NCBI GenBank assembly: GCA_019925095.2
Contig: CM034392.1
Location: 3,045,501 to 3,109,500, forward strand
Length of the DNA stretch: 64,000 nucleotides
Reading direction: 5' to 3'
DNA from: Dendrolimus kikuchii
Lineage: Eukaryota; Arthropoda; Insecta; Lepidoptera; Lasiocampidae
In this document: positions 43,258-54,020 of the stretch, piece by piece
Layout: every line of letters begins with the position of its first letter
Position numbering within the stretch: the stretch's first letter is position 1
The notes under the pieces: generated by a model
What the model was told of the DNA's origin: nothing
What the model saw: the letters and a program-made list of their open reading frames with translations, nothing else
Database searches by the model: none
Position numbers and translations under genes: made by a program

Positions 43258-44400
43258 TGCCTACGTTCCTCTTGGTCACAAAGACCACGCTCACGACCGC
43301 GACTTTTCCCGTACCACTTGTTTGTGGTCGTTACAATCATAACTCAAGTGAAACGGATTATGGAGCGTTGATGTCATGCATGATGAAAGAATGACTAAAC
43401 AGATATATCCCGTGTGTGGGATTCGCCAGATCGGGGGTGGCACTAGCGCGCCCAATCAAAACTGGTGCCACGCTATGGCCACTCCCCAGTTAGGGATACC
43501 TACTAAAACCCCTGGGTGTTCCGTCCTGCACCTTATACCAGGGCTACGGGTAATTGGGATTCCCGGCTCCGCGTGCCTTGGCAGGCGTGGGCCTCCCTCA
43601 CGAGGCCTCTTCCATTGCCGGGGGATTAAATCCCCAGCGTCGTCCATGTCTAGTCAAGGAGTGTAACGCGCCCCACAAGAAGAGAAATGAGCGCGCGTGG
43701 AACACTCGCGCTCTCATCTCGACGGCATGTGCGGGTGAGTGAGAACCCCTATACTCCAAAAAGCCCCACCCGCGCCGCCCACTTAAGGTGGCCGAAGGTC
43801 GAAGTCCGCCCTCCAGCGTCGACGCGTCCTCCTTTGGCGGGAGCGGAGCTATGACGTCCGCTCCCGCTCCCGCTCCGCCTCCTCCTTCGCAAGCATGACG
43901 CGCTCGCAGAAGGAGGTGACGGCGGCCGGGCGGCCTGTTGTAAGAGGCGATAAAACAACCTACAGCCAGGTGGTAGGGCATTTGCCCGTCTGGATGGCTA
44001 CCACCCATGGTCAATGGTATGCCGCCATATCAGCCTTGAGTTGTGTTCCGGCATTAGTGGCCAGGTTCATCTCACTTTTGAGAGTAGCATCGCATTTGTA
44101 GTACCTTTGGGGTTACAAATGTCCGTACCGATGATGGAGATGGTTAACACATTCCATCAGAAGGGCTGTCTATCGGTCTGCTACACTCATGCAATAAAAA
44201 AAATAAAAAAGAGAGAATTAATGGTATGTGATCATCGCCCACTGCGACTCACCTCTTGACACGGGTCGTTGTGAGCGCTGCGTGATCAAAAATTATGACA
44301 TCTTTAGTGACGTGTTTAACGCGACCATAACGACCTTGGTCGCTATGTAGAACGGCTGAAGGAGCATTTTGACCGTGGTGAACTACAAGACGAATACGAC
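43258..44400 (+). mobile_element. MITE M1 split by an 830-bp GC-rich insertion
   Basis: 43258-43375 matches the left M1 part (CTACGTTCCTCTTGGTCAC) and 44207-44400 the right part (GACGGGTCGTTGTGAGCG-like). About 60 bp of M1 are missing at the join. Confidence 0.7.
43376..44206 (+). mobile_element. GC-rich insertion: LINE-B scrap, unknown 510-bp body, SINE-A 3' part
   Basis: 43376-43407 is a LINE-B scrap (TGATGAAAGAATGACTAAAC). 43408-43918 is a GC-rich unknown body. 43920-44206 is SINE-A from GCGGCCGGGCGGCCTG to CTCATGCAATAAAAAAA. No break is visible between body and SINE-A, and the SINE-A 5' end (ATCCGTGCAGG) is absent. The frames at 43376-44101 have no recognisable domain. Confidence 0.55.
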
Positions 44401-44419
44401 TATTATTACATTAGCAATA

Positions 44420-44540
44420 GTAGTGAAACTTCATCGCGTTGCTATGACGACGATGTATTTGGTAATAAATTGTAACGACCGGCGGCACCAAAAAAATGCG
44501 ACTGCAACGCCATCTTTTTGGCTATTTTCGTCTAATTTTT
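44420..44540. repeat. dispersed repeat Z
   Basis: Shares 'cgttgctatgacgacgatg' and 'gcaacgccatct' with 16138-16260. Confidence 0.35.
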
Positions 44541-44549
44541 TTTTATACA

Positions 44550-44790
44550 TCCGAAAGGTATTCTAAGTGTTGATCTGGGATATAAGCTAGCTCTCTATCG
44601 AAATACATTTAAATTTGTTTAGTAGTTTTCACGTGACGCTCTCACAGACAGATAGGCAAAATCCTAAAAATTATATTTTGCAGGAATCTGCTGATTCGTA
44701 TCAGACCTTAATTGTTTTGTATTTTTTAAATTCATTGTATAATCTCGACCTCTCTACAGATATTTTATGTTATAAATAGAAGATAGACTG
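44550..44790 (-). mobile_element. Helitron H4-like, diverged
   Basis: 'gttgatctgggatataagct', 'tttaaatttgtttagtag' and CGACCTCTCTACAG follow the H4 order. Termini unclear. Confidence 0.5.
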
Positions 44791-45144
44791 TAATTAAAAA
44801 TTGCTGTTATTCTAAAACGATATGATTACGACAAACTAAACAAGTTTTAATACCTTTCGGAAGTAATACTGAATGTGTAAATGACTGGTACACAGCTGTT
44901 GAATGAATCCGAGGTATTTGCTGAGAAATATTTGTTTATAAACATTGTTTCAGTAACAAAATCTCCGTGACTTGTTTCTGAAACATCCATACTTCTTTAA
45001 TAATGTATGCAAGTAGATTAAAAATTGGGGGCGTTGCGTTTGAACCATGAATTTAAAAGTGAGAAAAAAATTGGTGTGCTAATTCGCATCAGCATAGTTC
45101 ACAATGCAATTTTTAAAATTTTCAATCAAGTGTCAATGAATGAA
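44791..45144. other. no recognised feature
   Basis: Nothing that I can support. Confidence 0.3.
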
Positions 45145-45260
45145 TAAAAATCTTTATTCTTCACCATAAACTTAAACTAGACAATTAGTATGAATAAATT
45201 TCCATTAGAACAGAGGGCGGCCTTATCCCTCATAGCGATGTCTTCTAGGTATCTCGGTGT
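45145..45260 (-). mobile_element. LINE-C 3' end fragment
   Basis: GAATGAATAAAAATCTTTATTC tail side (read as the mirrored AATAAAGA), then the decayed hairpin GGCGGCCTTATCCCTCATAG. Confidence 0.5.
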
Positions 45261-46270
45261 CTCAGGAGATAGTAAAGAAGAATTATGGTGGTATACTAAA
45301 TTAAAATAAAACTAATATAATCATCATAAAGCATTAAATGAAAACTACCGTACAAATTTATATGAACCTCGACATAGAGGTAGCTTATATATCAAAATTA
45401 ACGTAGTGTCTGTGGGATACACGAAAAATAGAGATGAAAAATGCCGTCGCGTCTTTTTAGATGCCGCCATTGCAATTCACTGTCAGCACATCGTCATGGC
45501 AACGCGAATAGATTCGTCGGCAGTTGACAGTGCTAATCTCAAATAAATGCTTTATTCGTCCAGGGTTTGTCTAGCAAAGATCGCTCTTTACAGATGTAAC
45601 AGCCCTTTGTGCACATGCAGATTACTACTAGCCTGTAAGTTTTATGTGATGACGTACTATATGTTGCGGATGGATAGCGCCCTCTTGAACTCCCTACCAG
45701 AGCACAACTAACCCCTGCCCGGTATACAGCCGATGTCCATAGCTAGCACAGTTAGCAGCTATGCGTCGAACGAATAATGCAATTTATGATGCGGCCCTGG
45801 AGGTTTAAAATATTAGATTCTACTCTACTCCCTCGCCATTCTTACGTCGTACACTCTCTGTCTCTCTTGCTACACACATATGTATATTTTTACGTGTGAT
45901 AAACGAGTTAATAATCTTTGTAAATAATAGTAAAATAATTTATTTAAAATACAGTCCATAGTAAATATCGAGGGTTTTAATCAAACAAATCAACTTCCAC
46001 CAATAATGTGCCTACTATAAAAAAAAATCTGTTTTTCCGAAATATTGTTTCTTAACTAATACACAGCTTGACAATTTCAACTTTTATATATATATAAGTT
46101 TTATCTATGGTTTCAACTATTTGTCACAGCCTCTCCTTACTTGACTTGAAGAAGTCAGCTTGCTGATACCTTATCATGACGTTTGCCTTTTGTGTAACAT
46201 GATTCATAAGTTTATTGCGCGTACAAATACAACAGTTTCTCGTGTTACTTTACTCAGGGTTGTCAATCTA
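45261..46270. other. mostly unrecognised, with an inverted Z repeat at about 45430-45540
   Basis: 'gccgccattgcaattcact' and 'catcgtcatggcaacgcg' mirror repeat Z. The rest holds nothing that I can support. Confidence 0.3.
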
Positions 46271-46279
46271 TGATTTTTT

Positions 46280-46400
46280 CATTGCTAGAGTATCTACAGA
46301 CAGATAACTTGATGGTCCACCTCATTGAAAGTGGTTACCTTCGCCTATTGATATTTTCAACACCAAATGTGCTACCAGTGTGTTGCCAGCCTCGTTGTTA
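46280..46400 (-). mobile_element. SINE-B-like 3' fragment
   Basis: 'cagacagataacttgatgg', 'ggttaccttcgcctattg' and 'caacaccaaatgtgctacc' follow the SINE-A/B 3' part, strongly diverged. Confidence 0.5.
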
Positions 46401-46598
46401 AAATTAACCTTTTCCCTTCGTTTGATGTTTGACATACCTTTACTGAAATTGATCTTTACAACCTACACTATGGACTGGTGTCCATAATACCGTATGTATT
46501 GCTTTTTTTTTAAGTATTTTGCTCTGTGTTATATATATAGTTCAGGATTTGGCCCTGAAAGCCCACTTGAAAAATTCAGCCTGTACCTATATATAAAA

Positions 46599-46616
46599 GC
46601 CCCACGTTGGGCGCCA
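46599..46616 (-). other. primer-binding-site-like sequence of an LTR retrotransposon
   Basis: Minus strand reads TGGCGCCCAACGTGGGGC, the usual form of a site matching the 3' end of a lysine tRNA. It would lie at the end of a 5' LTR at higher coordinates. No gag or pol was found beside it. Confidence 0.4.
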
Positions 46617-47160
46617 CTATAGTAGTTTAAATTTATTAAACTACCACAATTAATTGTAAAAGATGTGAGAGATAAATTTGGATGTATTAATTAATTATAA
46701 AACGTCTTATATTATCGCAGACATAAGCGAAGTCTCACTTACATGACATGACATTATATACATATATAAATAGAGGTTGGCGCTGAAGAACGAAACCTCA
46801 GTGTTACAGTAGGATTTTTTTAAATTGGAGCAGGGGAATACATTTCGTACAATACCGGACCCTTTGTGGGGGTTAGACCTTACGCGGCGGATTAAACGCC
46901 GCACGGCTTTTGTAGGACTTTGATAAAGACGTTCTCTAATACACCACTAAACCTGAACCTGCGCGGGCACATGGGAGCCCCGCATGAGTTGGAAGAAAAA
47001 AGAGTTTTAGAACGAAGTTACACCCATCAAGGCCTGAATCACCCCGGGAAGCAAAGTGACCCACCAAGAGAGTACCACCACGTCCTCGGATTCAGGTGGA
47101 CCCCTGTGACGGAATCACGGGAGATCATGCGCCTACGGACACCGGACTGACGTAGGGACC
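46617..47160. other. unassigned, possible LTR retroelement remains
   Basis: GC-rich from 46860 (CGGCGGATTAAACGCCGC hairpin). If the primer-binding-like site is real, part of this may be an LTR. The 76-residue frame at 46920-47150 shows no domain. Confidence 0.25.
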
Positions 47161-47892
47161 CGTGAGTCGCATGCGCACCTCTCTCCCATTCAATATAAAA
47201 AGTAGGTTATGCCAACCTTAATTACAATATTTTTATCATATACTAATTGTAAGTATGTTTGTTTATCAGTTAGTACAAAAACATAGTTGTTTGAATCGTA
47301 AAATAAAAATTATATACATAGATATGACTTTTTAATTTGATAGGTAATGTTTGATAATTACGTAAGTCAGCGTTAGATAAAATGTTTTAAGCTACGTGCT
47401 CAGGTATGGAATGCTATCACAGCGAAATTTGTTGTGTGTGTCATATCCTGCCGTGTACAACAGGAAATTGTGATTATTAATAACTGTTAGTATTACCAAT
47501 ATTGTTTTCGAGTCATTGTAAGTTTGTAACGGTTGATTGTTCCGAATACTAAATTATATGCAAGTAATTAGAGTTCATATCTCAACCAGTAGCGTAATTA
47601 GTTCTAGTTCGGCCCTGTATTGTGGAACTTTAATGTATTCCTCACCCGACCACGTCGAAGCACAAGAGGAAGATAGTGAATGCATTTTCTACAAAAGAAA
47701 TAACTAATAAGCAAACACGACTTTTTCAACTATATCAATAACAGATATTGATGCATTGATTCAAGAAAGATAAAATCTTATACCTATTTATAAAAAATAA
47801 AAAAAATTAAAGGTGCGAGACATTTTTTTTTCATTCTGTTAAACCAACCCCATCAACCCCATCGTACTCTAATCTAACTAACTCTACATACA
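47161..47892. other. no recognised feature
   Basis: AT-rich; nothing that I can support. Confidence 0.3.
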
Positions 47893-48040
47893 TCTATACT
47901 AATATTATAAAGCTGAAGAGTTTGTTTGTTTGTTTAAACGCGCTAATCTCAGGAACCGCTGGTCCGATTTGAAAAATTCTTTCAGTGTTGAATAGTACAT
48001 TTATCGAGAAAGGCTATAGGCTATATTATATTTTCAAAAA
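47893..48040 (+). mobile_element. Helitron H5, 5' part
   Basis: A|TCTATACTAATATTATAAAG start, then 'cgcgctaatctcaggaacc'. Breaks off before the 3' end. Confidence 0.7.
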
Positions 48041-48267
48041 AATTAGGGATCCTTACTAAAAGTCCAATAATGTAACCCACGCTGTAAAAAAATGACCCGA
48101 AAAAATCCTTACACGGCGTGCGCTGCCAAAACTATTGATAATAAAACAAAACATGTACCACTTTGCAGAACATATAATTGTCTACAAAAAATATCACGTA
48201 ACCATATGTCTAACTATTGTAGTTATGTCACAATAAGTGTTTTCTTTTATTTTTTTAAATAATTAAA

Positions 48268-48423
48268 ATGCCGTCGCTTCAAAAACTCTTTATTTTGTAC
48301 CTTGGTATTAATCATTATCAAAATAAATTACTCCATATTCAAGACGAATTCAATACCTTCCTAGAACTTTTTGAATTATTCAATTCGGAAGTTTCATTCA
48401 AAAGATATCGCGATATTCCAAAT
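48268..48423 (+). other. possible coding exon, 52 residues, unknown
   Basis: ATG at 48268 begins MPSLQKLFILYLGINHYQNK and stays open to CCAAAT|GTAAGTATT, a strong splice donor. Beyond the donor the frame runs into Helitron H5. No domain recognised. It could be chance. Confidence 0.25.
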
Positions 48424-48446
48424 GTAAGTATTAGTGTTGTAGCCTT

Positions 48447-48625
48447 GTATACTAACAGATTGAACGCGCTAATCTCAGGAACTACTGGTCTGATTTGAAA
48501 AATTATTTCAGTGTTGGATAGCCCATTTATCGAGGAAAGCCATAGGCTATATATCATCACGCTAAGACCAATAGGAGCGGAGCACCAATAAGAATGTTTC
48601 AAAACGACGTCGCGGGCAACGTTAG
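48447..48625 (+). mobile_element. Helitron H5, 5' shortened
   Basis: 'acgcgctaatctcaggaact' to CGTCGCGGGCAACGTTAG|T. The 3' end is TTAG rather than CTAG, as also in 51031-51470. Confidence 0.65.
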
Positions 48626-48749
48626 TTTTATTATAAAAAAAAACAAAGTCCACTGATGAAGGAATCCAATTAAACCACCCAGCTGTTGAAATGTTTCTGA
48701 TGTGGGCTCAGACAGAATTGTTTGAATAGCACCAATATCCCTAGAATTC

Positions 48750-48905
48750 AGTTAGGCTGAAGTCTCTCATGCCTGTCTTACCTTTTCATTTCTAACACAA
48801 TTCAACAGTCAATGTTGGATATCTTCCAAATCACCACAAGTAGTGCAGTTTGGTGAATCTACTTTCCTCATGAGGTACGCAAACTTTGAGGGTGCGAAAT
48901 ATTTT
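48750..48905 (-). pseudogene. LINE C-terminal zinc-motif relic
   Basis: Minus strand reads FAYLMRKVDSPNCTTCGDLE then DIQH and, after a stop, LLNCVRN. This fits the 'SP.C..CG..E...H.L..C' ending of I/R1-type LINE ORFs. Confidence 0.45.
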
Positions 48906-49221
48906 TGATGTACCTAAGTTTAAAGAATTTAAAAAGATTACAAACACAACATTATTCAAAATAATCTATAATTCCACTGTTTGTTTTCAAATTTCATAAC
49001 ATATCGATTCTGAGGAATCAGCTTGTTGCAGTATTGTACTATCTGTGTCAAATTTTCAACTAATCAACAAGTTGTGTTTACTGTTTTTGCAGTATGCAAA
49101 CGTAGCATTGGGAATATTCCTAACAACATGGTGACTAGGCATATTCACTACAAAGTAAATAGAACTCAAACAACAAGTAATTTTTTGTCAGTATGTTTGC
49201 ACTAGGGTACTTTAATGTATA

Positions 49222-49423
49222 TCTTAATATGTATAAATCACGTTGTTTGTCCGCGATGGACTCCTAAACTATTTGACCGATTTTAATCAAATTTGCACAC
49301 CGTGTGCAGTTTGATCCGACTTGAAAGATAGGATAGCTTACATTTGGACCCGATAAGTGGCGCTGCAATCGGGTTCTAAATTTTATTTCTTCAGGGCAGA
49401 ACAACGTCTGCCGGGACAGCTAG
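49222..49423 (+). mobile_element. Helitron H1, short form
   Basis: A|TCTTAATATGTATAAATCAC to CGTCTGCCGGGACAGCTAG|T, one internal unit. Nearly identical to 12863-13069. Confidence 0.85.
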
Positions 49424-49594
49424 TATATATATATAAGATATAGCTCAGAAGCTAATACCTACTAATTTTATTCGATTAATGCTTTTTAATACAACGTTTG
49501 TCTCAATTATGATGAAAACAAAATTAGCTAGATGTATTGCTGGGGAATTTCTTGTCGCTTCTTCTCTTTTATACAGCGATAACACGTTGCGAAG

Positions 49595-49867
49595 ACAAGT
49601 CGTGGTAGCGTAAGGGCTAGCGCACGCGTCCGAATCTCAAAGGGCGGGGATCCAAATCCTTAGGCAGATTTCTGACCTACTGTGCCTATTGTTACGACTA
49701 CCAAGTGCTAACAACGGTGAAGGAAAACATCGTGATGAAACCTGCACTTCAAGATAACAGATATGTCAAACCTGCCAAGCCGCCTCGGACAAGCGTGGCA
49801 GATATACTGTCCGTGCGCCAAGAATGGGAGGCCCGAGCCCAGCAGTGCGACATTATGGCTGATATAT
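49595..49867 (+). mobile_element. tRNA-headed SINE S2 with 16-bp target duplication
   Basis: ATAACACGTTGCGAAG at 49579-49594 and, with one change, at 49868-49883. The A box region GGTAGCGTAAGGGCTAGCGC is clear, but the B box is decayed. Ends near GCCCAGCAGTGCGACATT. Confidence 0.75.
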
Positions 49868-50000
49868 ATAACACGTTGTGAAGCGGTGTACATAGAATAG
49901 GGAGTAGATTTACGTTTTGTCTTCTATGTATGACCTTCAAAAACTGTTATGCAGTGGAACTTATTTTGAATAAAAACTTGAATTTGATTTTTGAATTATA

Positions 50001-50283
50001 CATACATACATAACTTCACGCCAGTTCCCTTGCGGGGTAGGCACGAACAACAGAGCGCCATTTAGGCTTATTCTTACACACCTCACTTGCTTCTTTGACA
50101 TTCATAACTCTTGTCATGCACGCTCGTCTGTTCTTAAGGCTCCTGACATCACCTTCTGCTAGTACACGATCAATTTGATCATGGAAGGTGTGTCGTGGCC
50201 TTCCACGACTTCTGCATCCATCCACTTTTGCATTGTATATCTGTTTAGTTATTCTTTCATCATTGACTTTGATCATTTTTCAC
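50001..50283 (-). mobile_element. LINE-B with 12-bp target duplication
   Basis: TTTTGAATTATA at 49989-50000 and 50284-50295. Codes on the minus strand from DERITKQIYNAKVDG to PARELA-stop. Confidence 0.85.
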
Positions 50284-50299
50284 TTTTGAATTATATAAT

Positions 50300-50430
50300 G
50301 ATATATATGTCAGCGAGGAAACGTAGCCAGCCTTTTGTTTGGGCACCTTACCCGTAGAAGACGGTGATCTAGGCTCAACATTCTACTTATAGTCTTAAGG
50401 GACTATGGGTAGAATACAATACAAATAAGT
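50300..50430 (-). repeat. dispersed repeat Y
   Basis: Mirrors 56228-56372 and 57258-57415 (ACGGTGATCTAGGCTC, 'attctacttatagtctta'). Family unknown. Confidence 0.5.
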
Positions 50431-50714
50431 TAAGTTTTCTTTTATTGTATTCGATTATATATAATTTTATCATTGTTTGTGGATTATCTTCTAATATATA
50501 TCTACAATACGTAACTTATTTATGTTTATTATTACGTTGATTGCAATTTTACACGCAATAACGCTATGAATCCCTAATTTTTAGTCGATTACCAACATAA
50601 CGAAAATGAGGATTTTGTCTGTCCCTCTGTCTTTGTATATTGCCATATTTTTTAGAACCACTGGGTATGTAAACCCAGGATATGGATGAAATTTCATAGG
50701 AATATCTAGTCTAC

Positions 50715-50930
50715 ATGGCGAATAAAGAAATAAAGAGATTTGCAAGAAACTCTTCGATGCCACCCGTGAGCAGAAGGCTGGCTCATATTTCGCCCAACAA
50801 ATAAGCATCGCCATACAGCGCGGCAATGCAGCCAGCCTTCTGGGCACGCTCCCATCTGGCAGCGATTTGTTACACTGTCTATAATCGCTTGTACTATTTA
50901 TAACTTACTTTATTTTTAGTCTTTAATTGT
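50715..50930 (+). pseudogene. LINE-D ORF C-terminus and 3' UTR
   Basis: Bases 50754-50882 read FDATREQKAGSYFAQQ, ISIAIQRGNAASLLGTLPSG and SDLLHCL-stop, a LINE ORF C-terminus. Fragments of the same end: 14878-14990 and 58745-58870. Confidence 0.6.
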
Positions 50931-51030
50931 ATTTTGAAGTTAGTAAGAAAGATAATGAAACATTTAATACCTCTACGGAACTCTTCGTAATTTGTGAACA
51001 TTTGCTAAATTTAGTTAGCCTACAAATATA

Positions 51031-51470
51031 TCTATATATATATAAAAAAAGTCATGTTAGTTACACTATTTATAACTCAAGAACGGCTGTACCGATTTGG
51101 GTGAAAATTGGTGGGGAGGTAGCTTAGAACCAGGAGACGGACATAGGATACTTTTATCCCGTTGGAACCGGTAGATGGCGATGAGATCGGGTTCTAGAAT
51201 CCTCCTAATCACCTCGAGCTATTTTGGTGATTTTGTTTTTGTGAGTTTGAGTGGGTTCCCGGATGGTTTAGATTCGCAATTAGAATCGGTAGGTGGCGCT
51301 GAGATCGGGTTCTAGAATCCTCCTAATCACCTGAACCGATTTTGGTGATTTTGTTTTTGTGTGAGTCCCCGGATGGTTTAAATCCACAATTGGAACCGGT
51401 AGGTGGCGCTCGGATCGGGTCCTAGATTTTGATTTTTTCAGAGCAGGACAACGTCTGCCGGGGCCGTTAG
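51031..51470 (+). mobile_element. Helitron H1, three internal units
   Basis: A|TCTATATATATATAAAAAAA to CGTCTGCCGGGGCCGTTAG|T. It has three copies of the ~120-bp unit (ggtagatggcgatgagatcg, ggtaggtggcgctgagatcg, ggtaggtggcgctcggatcg). Confidence 0.85.
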
Positions 51471-51955
51471 TATATAAATAAATATAACTCGATTATTCAT
51501 TCAATAAATTATTCGTTCCGCGAAATACAATTAATATCGATTAATGTAAAATCAGTTATCTACAGTAATATACAAAAGACAAAAACCGGAAAAATGTAAT
51601 TCCAACTACAGATCATACATATTGCAGAGTTCGTATGTCATTATCTTACCTACACGGTAGATAATTACACAAAAATGGTCATAGCAAGTTTTAAATGACC
51701 AATAAAACATGTCTTGAGTATGTATGCCACTTGTGATTTACGAGACTTGGTGACAACAATTTAGCTATTCTAGACTATTAATGGACTTCTTATAATCGTC
51801 TCTTAAATTTTAAGCAATTGCTCAGCAACTGAATAGTGAAAATCTTACCCATAGACTCCTCTTAAGGATATGTAAGGGAACTCTTAAGTAGCTGTCAAAA
51901 ATAGCCAACGTCGAGAGGTATTTCAATTTCGCTCTTTTCCGGCCTTTAATCGATT
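51471..51955. other. no recognised feature
   Basis: Nothing that I can support. Confidence 0.3.
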
Positions 51956-51966
51956 ATTTTGGTTAC

Positions 51967-52449
51967 ACGTATGGATGCGAGAGTTGGGTATGGAAGAGAG
52001 AGCATGAAAGTAGAGTAAACGCGGTCGAGATGCGAGCACTGCGCAAAATCTGCGGAGTGACGCTCGCGGACCGCGTTCGTAATACCGAAGTAAGAAAGAG
52101 AGTTGGTCTGAAAGAGAGTGTCGGGGTGAAGGTAAGGAAAGGAATGCTCCGGTGGTTCGGGCATGTGGAAAGAATGCATGATGAAAGAATGACTAAACAG
52201 ATATACAATGCAAAAGTGGATGGATGCAGAAGTCGTGGAAGGCCACGACACACCTTCCATGATCAAATTGATCGTGTACTAGCAGAAGGTGATGTCAGGA
52301 GCCTTAAGAACAGACGAGTGTGCATGACAAGAGTTATGAATGTCAAAGAGGCAAGTGAGGTGTGTAAGAATAAGCCTAAATGGCACTCTGTTGTTCGTGC
52401 CTACCCCGCAAGGGAACTGGCGTGAAGTTATGTATGTATGTATGTATGT
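51967..52449 (+). mobile_element. LINE-B, longest copy here, 11-bp target duplication
   Basis: ATTTTGGTTAC at 51956-51966 and 52450-52460. The frame is open from TYGCESWVWKREHESRVNAV through EMRALRKICGVTLADRVRN, GMLRWFGHVERMHDERMTKQ and GCRSRGRPRHTFHDQIDR to YPARELA-stop. TYGCESW is the end of the reverse transcriptase domain of RTE-type elements. The stop codon is followed by AGT and (TATG)n, so there is almost no 3' UTR. Confidence 0.88.
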
Positions 52450-52460
52450 ATTTTGGTTAC

Positions 52461-52804
52461 AACCTACTTTTATCATTCAAATTTCATTTATCTGTACCTC
52501 TCTTAGGTAAACAACAGCTATTAAATTTTTTTATTCAAAAACCACATGCTAACTACTCTTTGCTTAACTAAATTAATATCATTTTATTTTTGAAGTTATT
52601 TATCCAACCTATAAATCTATCCATTTATTTGCTCTGCACCATTTCTTATTGTAAAGCTACTTAGTAACTAACAGACAGACTGACTCGCAAAACACTTAAC
52701 TATACTTTGAAATCGCTTTACACGTTTCAATAAGCCCGTTTGCCTTAAGAAACAACTTGCATTGCTCCGACTTTTGTCTCAAGACTACCCTCACATATTA
52801 TAAA
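52461..52804. other. no recognised feature
   Basis: Nothing that I can support. Confidence 0.3.
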
Positions 52805-53121
52805 CATTTTTTTTTATATTGCAGGAGATCAGCAGACAGGCAGACGGCCCACTTGATGGAAAGCGGTTACCATCGCCTATGGACATTTGCAACACCAAAG
52901 TTGCTACAAATGCGCTGCTGCTCTCTTAAGGGAAACTGGAACCTGGTCACTAATGCCGGAACACAACTCAAGGTTGTTATGGCGACATACTTTAGACCAG
53001 GGGTGGTAGCCATCCAGTCGGGCAAATGCCCTACCACCTGGCTGTGGGTTGTTTTGTCGCCTCTTACGACAGGCCGCCCGGCCGCAGGAAATTGTATTCT
53101 TTCTCCGTTCCTGCACGGATA
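52805..53121 (-). mobile_element. SINE-A, full length
   Basis: T-run and ATTGCAGGAGATCAGCAGAC to CCGTTCCTGCACGGAT. TAAAC stands beside both ends, a possible short target duplication. Confidence 0.85.
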
Positions 53122-53426
53122 AACTAAATTCATTCGAAAACAAAACATTAATTAAATATTACAATAATAAATGGACAGATGCGCTAATTGAGGTAAATGT
53201 AAATTAAATGTAACTAGTTATTTCTCTGTAAGTGAATTGTAAATTCTTTTAAGAAATAAATGTCTTAAACCTAAACCTAAGACATGTTCATAAGTGAAAA
53301 AAAGGTAATCATTGATTATGGAATAAAGAGTCTCTTACTTAAGAGATGGTTAATCGTTTCTTAACGAGATTATTATAAGCAAAACTGTAAAAATACAGGT
53401 GTACCTTTTTTACCTCAAATTTTAAA
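53122..53426. other. no recognised feature
   Basis: Nothing that I can support. Confidence 0.3.
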
Positions 53427-53675
53427 CATGGTAGAGCCATGCTGAAATCATAATCTTGATTACAGCTCTTTGGGCCGACTCGATCGGTGCGATATCACGC
53501 TCTTACAGAATATAGGCATGAAACGGTTGGCTTTGACCTAATTGTGTTTCGTGCGATGAGTGAGAAATCCACTGTCCTACATCTTCCTCCCCTCCAGCTA
53601 TCACATCGTAAAGGCAGGCAACGCGTTGGCTTCGCGCATGGTGTTTCAAACGTCTATAAGCGACGGTAACCAAAA
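53427..53675 (+). mobile_element. SINE-B, uninterrupted copy
   Basis: TGGTAGAGCCATGCTG, 'tcttgattacagctct', 'tgtttcgtgcgatgag', 'cttcctcccctcc', GGCAACGCGTTGGCTTCG. It ends at 'taagcgacggtaacc' without the A-rich tail. Shows the unsplit order of 7480-8612. Confidence 0.55.
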
Positions 53676-53732
53676 AAACGTTGATTTTATTATTTAAAGT
53701 ACGTTCTGCTGAAGACCGTTTTCTGAGTCATA

Positions 53733-54020
53733 TAATATCAGCCTATAAATGTCCCAAGGCTGCACTCGGGCCTCCCATTATAGTGGCACGGACAGTATAC
53801 CCGCCACGCTTGTCCAAGGCGGCTTGGCAGGTTTGATACATCGGTTATCTCCATGTGCAGCTTTCAACACGATGTTTTTCTTCACCGTTGTTAGCACGTG
53901 GTAATTGTAACGATATGCACATTAGGTCAGAAAACTGACTAAGTGGTGCATGCGTTCCGGCCAGGATCGAACCCGCGCCCTTTGAGTCTGGGACGCGTGC
54001 GCTAGCTATTACGCTACCAC
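53733..54020 (-). mobile_element. tRNA-headed SINE S2
   Basis: Minus strand has GGTAGCGTAATAGCTAGCGC (A box region) and GGGTTCGATCCTGGCCGG (B box), and ends near 'gggacatttataggctgata'. Confidence 0.75.

Noticed and set aside
46920..47150. 76-residue frame, basic and proline-rich
   Set aside because: No domain recognised. It may be part of a retroelement remnant, but cannot be supported as a gene.
51946..52266. Antisense frames over LINE-B copies (also at 20756-21035, 27574-27878)
   Set aside because: They are shadows of the LINE-B coding strand, which has the real motifs and the stop-tail junction.
52757..53148. Long overlapping frames on both strands inside SINE-A copies (also at 18337-18613, 26120-26452, 42607-42906, 58125-58346)
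   Set aside because: The same peptides recur in every SINE-A copy on both strands with different truncations. They come from a GC-rich repeat that is poor in stops, not from genes.
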